Origin: CAVUPF01 sp963743285
Lineage (GTDB): Bacteria > Actinomycetota > Thermoleophilia > Solirubrobacterales > 70-9
Assembly (NCBI GenBank): GCA_963743285.1
Contig: CAVUPF010000005.1
Coordinates: 124,001-188,000, forward strand
Reading direction: 5' to 3'
DNA: 64,000 nucleotides
The stretch's first letter is position 1. Each line of letters starts with the position of its first letter. Below the pieces are notes generated by a model. That model saw nothing but the letters and a program-made list of their open reading frames with translations, did not search any database and was not told where the DNA came from. Below are positions 63,323-64,000 of the stretch, piece by piece. The position numbers and the translations under genes were made by a program.

Positions 63323-64000
63323 ATGTATGACAAGGCGAGGATCTGGGTTGAGGGGGGTGCCGGCGGGAGTGGCTGCGTCTCGTTTCGTCGTGAGGCGCAT
63401 GTGCCCAAGGGTGGGCCCAACGGGGGGGACGGCGGGCATGGCGGTGACGTCCTGCTCTTTTGCGACTCATCGCGACGCGACCTCGGCGCCTTGCGTGGCG
63501 GCAGCCACTTCCGAGCCGGGCGGGGGCGGCATGGGGAAGGGTCCAATCGTCACGGGGGGCGGGGGGCAGATCAGCCGATCCCCGTGCCCGCCGGCACCGA
63601 GGCGATCACCGTGGATGGGAGCACCGTCGACCTGGTCGAGGCCGGGCAGCGGGCCGTGGTCGCGCACGGCGGGCGTGGGGGGCATGGGAACAGGCGGTTT
63701 GCGACCGCGACCCGGAAGGCTCCGCGGTTTGCCGAGAAGGGGACCGCGGGAGAGGCGGGGTGGATCGAGCTGCGCTTGAAGCTCTTGGCGGACGCGGGGC
63801 TGGTTGGGCTGCCCAACGCGGGGAAGTCCTCGTTGCTGGGGAGGCTGACCCGGGCGGCGCCCAAGGTGGCCGACTACCCGTTCACGACTACCTCACCGCT
63901 ACTGGGGACGATCGAGACAGAGGACCGACAGGCGGTGATCGCCGACATCCCCGGCTTGATCGAGGGGGCGGCGCAGGGAGCCGGGCTCGGGCATGAGTTC
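63323..64000 (+). CDS. obgE: GTPase Obg, N-terminal part (cut by right window edge)
   Basis: The frame runs from ATG 63323 through the last base (226 codons, no stop), so the gene continues outside. The Gly-rich Obg fold is at residues 1-155 (WVEGGAGGSGCVSFRRE, VPKGGPNGGDGGHGGDV). The G domain begins with P-loop GLPNAGKSSLL near 161, the switch I TTTSPLLG and DxxG in IADIPGLIEGA near 212. It acts in late 50S ribosome assembly and stress control. No frameshift is present. Confidence 0.95.
   Translation, partial: MYDKARIWVEGGAGGSGCVSFRREAHVPKGGPNGGDGGHGGDVLLFCDSSRRDLGALRGGSHFRAGRGRHGEGSNRHGGRGADQPIPVPAGTEAITVDGSTVDLVEAGQRAVVAHGGRGGHGNRRFATATRKAPRFAEKGTAGEAGWIELRLKLLADAGLVGLPNAGKSSLLGRLTRAAPKVADYPFTTTSPLLGTIETEDRQAVIADIPGLIEGAAQGAGLGHEF

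Overview
The window is high-GC bacterial chromosome. Gene order, codon use and several lineage-typical secreted proteins point to the actinobacterial class Thermoleophilia (Solirubrobacterales-like). The clues are a family of large secreted proteins with Arg/Lys/His-rich tails, a membrane-anchored stalk protein, and the block tig-clpP-clpX-valS-folC-ndk-maf-mreBCD-mrdA-rodA-rng-rplU-rpmA-obgE. The assignment is inference; no marker gene was searched.

Layout. 1-9.1 kb: three overlapping genes for very large exported proteins (the first cut by the window edge) and a stalk protein. 9.1-12.6 kb: a probable operon of a SnoaL-like protein, a short-chain dehydrogenase, an acyl-CoA ligase and a membrane protein. 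12.8-14.1 kb: an IS256-type element whose transposase has an internal deletion. 14.2-18.1 kb: a NUDIX hydrolase, a fourth secreted paralogue, and a TauE/SafE permease-Rrf2 regulator pair with a palindrome inside its promoter. 18.6-20.0 kb: a DUF2188-like protein followed directly by an IS630-type element. 20.2-24.1 kb: membrane and secreted proteins and tRNA-Arg. 24.1-26.8 kb: an amidotransferase coupled to an ABC-2 exporter. 27-33.6 kb: tRNA-His, glutamate decarboxylase, small membrane proteins, an F420-type reductase, glyoxalase I, lgt and a polysaccharide deacetylase. 33.7-40.1 kb: a redox/signalling group (ferric-reductase-like protein, ApbE, cytochrome b-like protein, orphan LuxR regulator, phosphoribosyltransferase, OmpR/histidine kinase pair). 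40.4-42.2 kb: an encapsulated-ferritin gene translationally coupled to an encapsulin shell gene, i.e. an iron-storage nanocompartment. 43.2-64 kb: a GH15 glucoamylase-like gene, then proteostasis genes, valS, folC and ndk, the rod-shape/cell-wall cluster, RNase E/G, L21, L27 and obgE (cut by the right edge).

How the genes work together. Protein quality control (trigger factor, ClpP, ClpX) leads into translation (ValS), folate and nucleotide hygiene (FolC, Ndk, Maf) and elongation-mode wall synthesis (MreBCD, PBP2, RodA). The encapsulin pair handles iron. The 33.7-40 kb group looks like membrane electron transfer under two-component control.

Two cautions. clpX, valS, maf, mreB, mreC and mreD all carry one-base frameshifts, while the genes among and around them are intact. 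Because these genes are essential or core, sequencing error is the likeliest cause. Second, base composition changes sharply near 7.1 kb, inside one of the giant secreted-protein genes.
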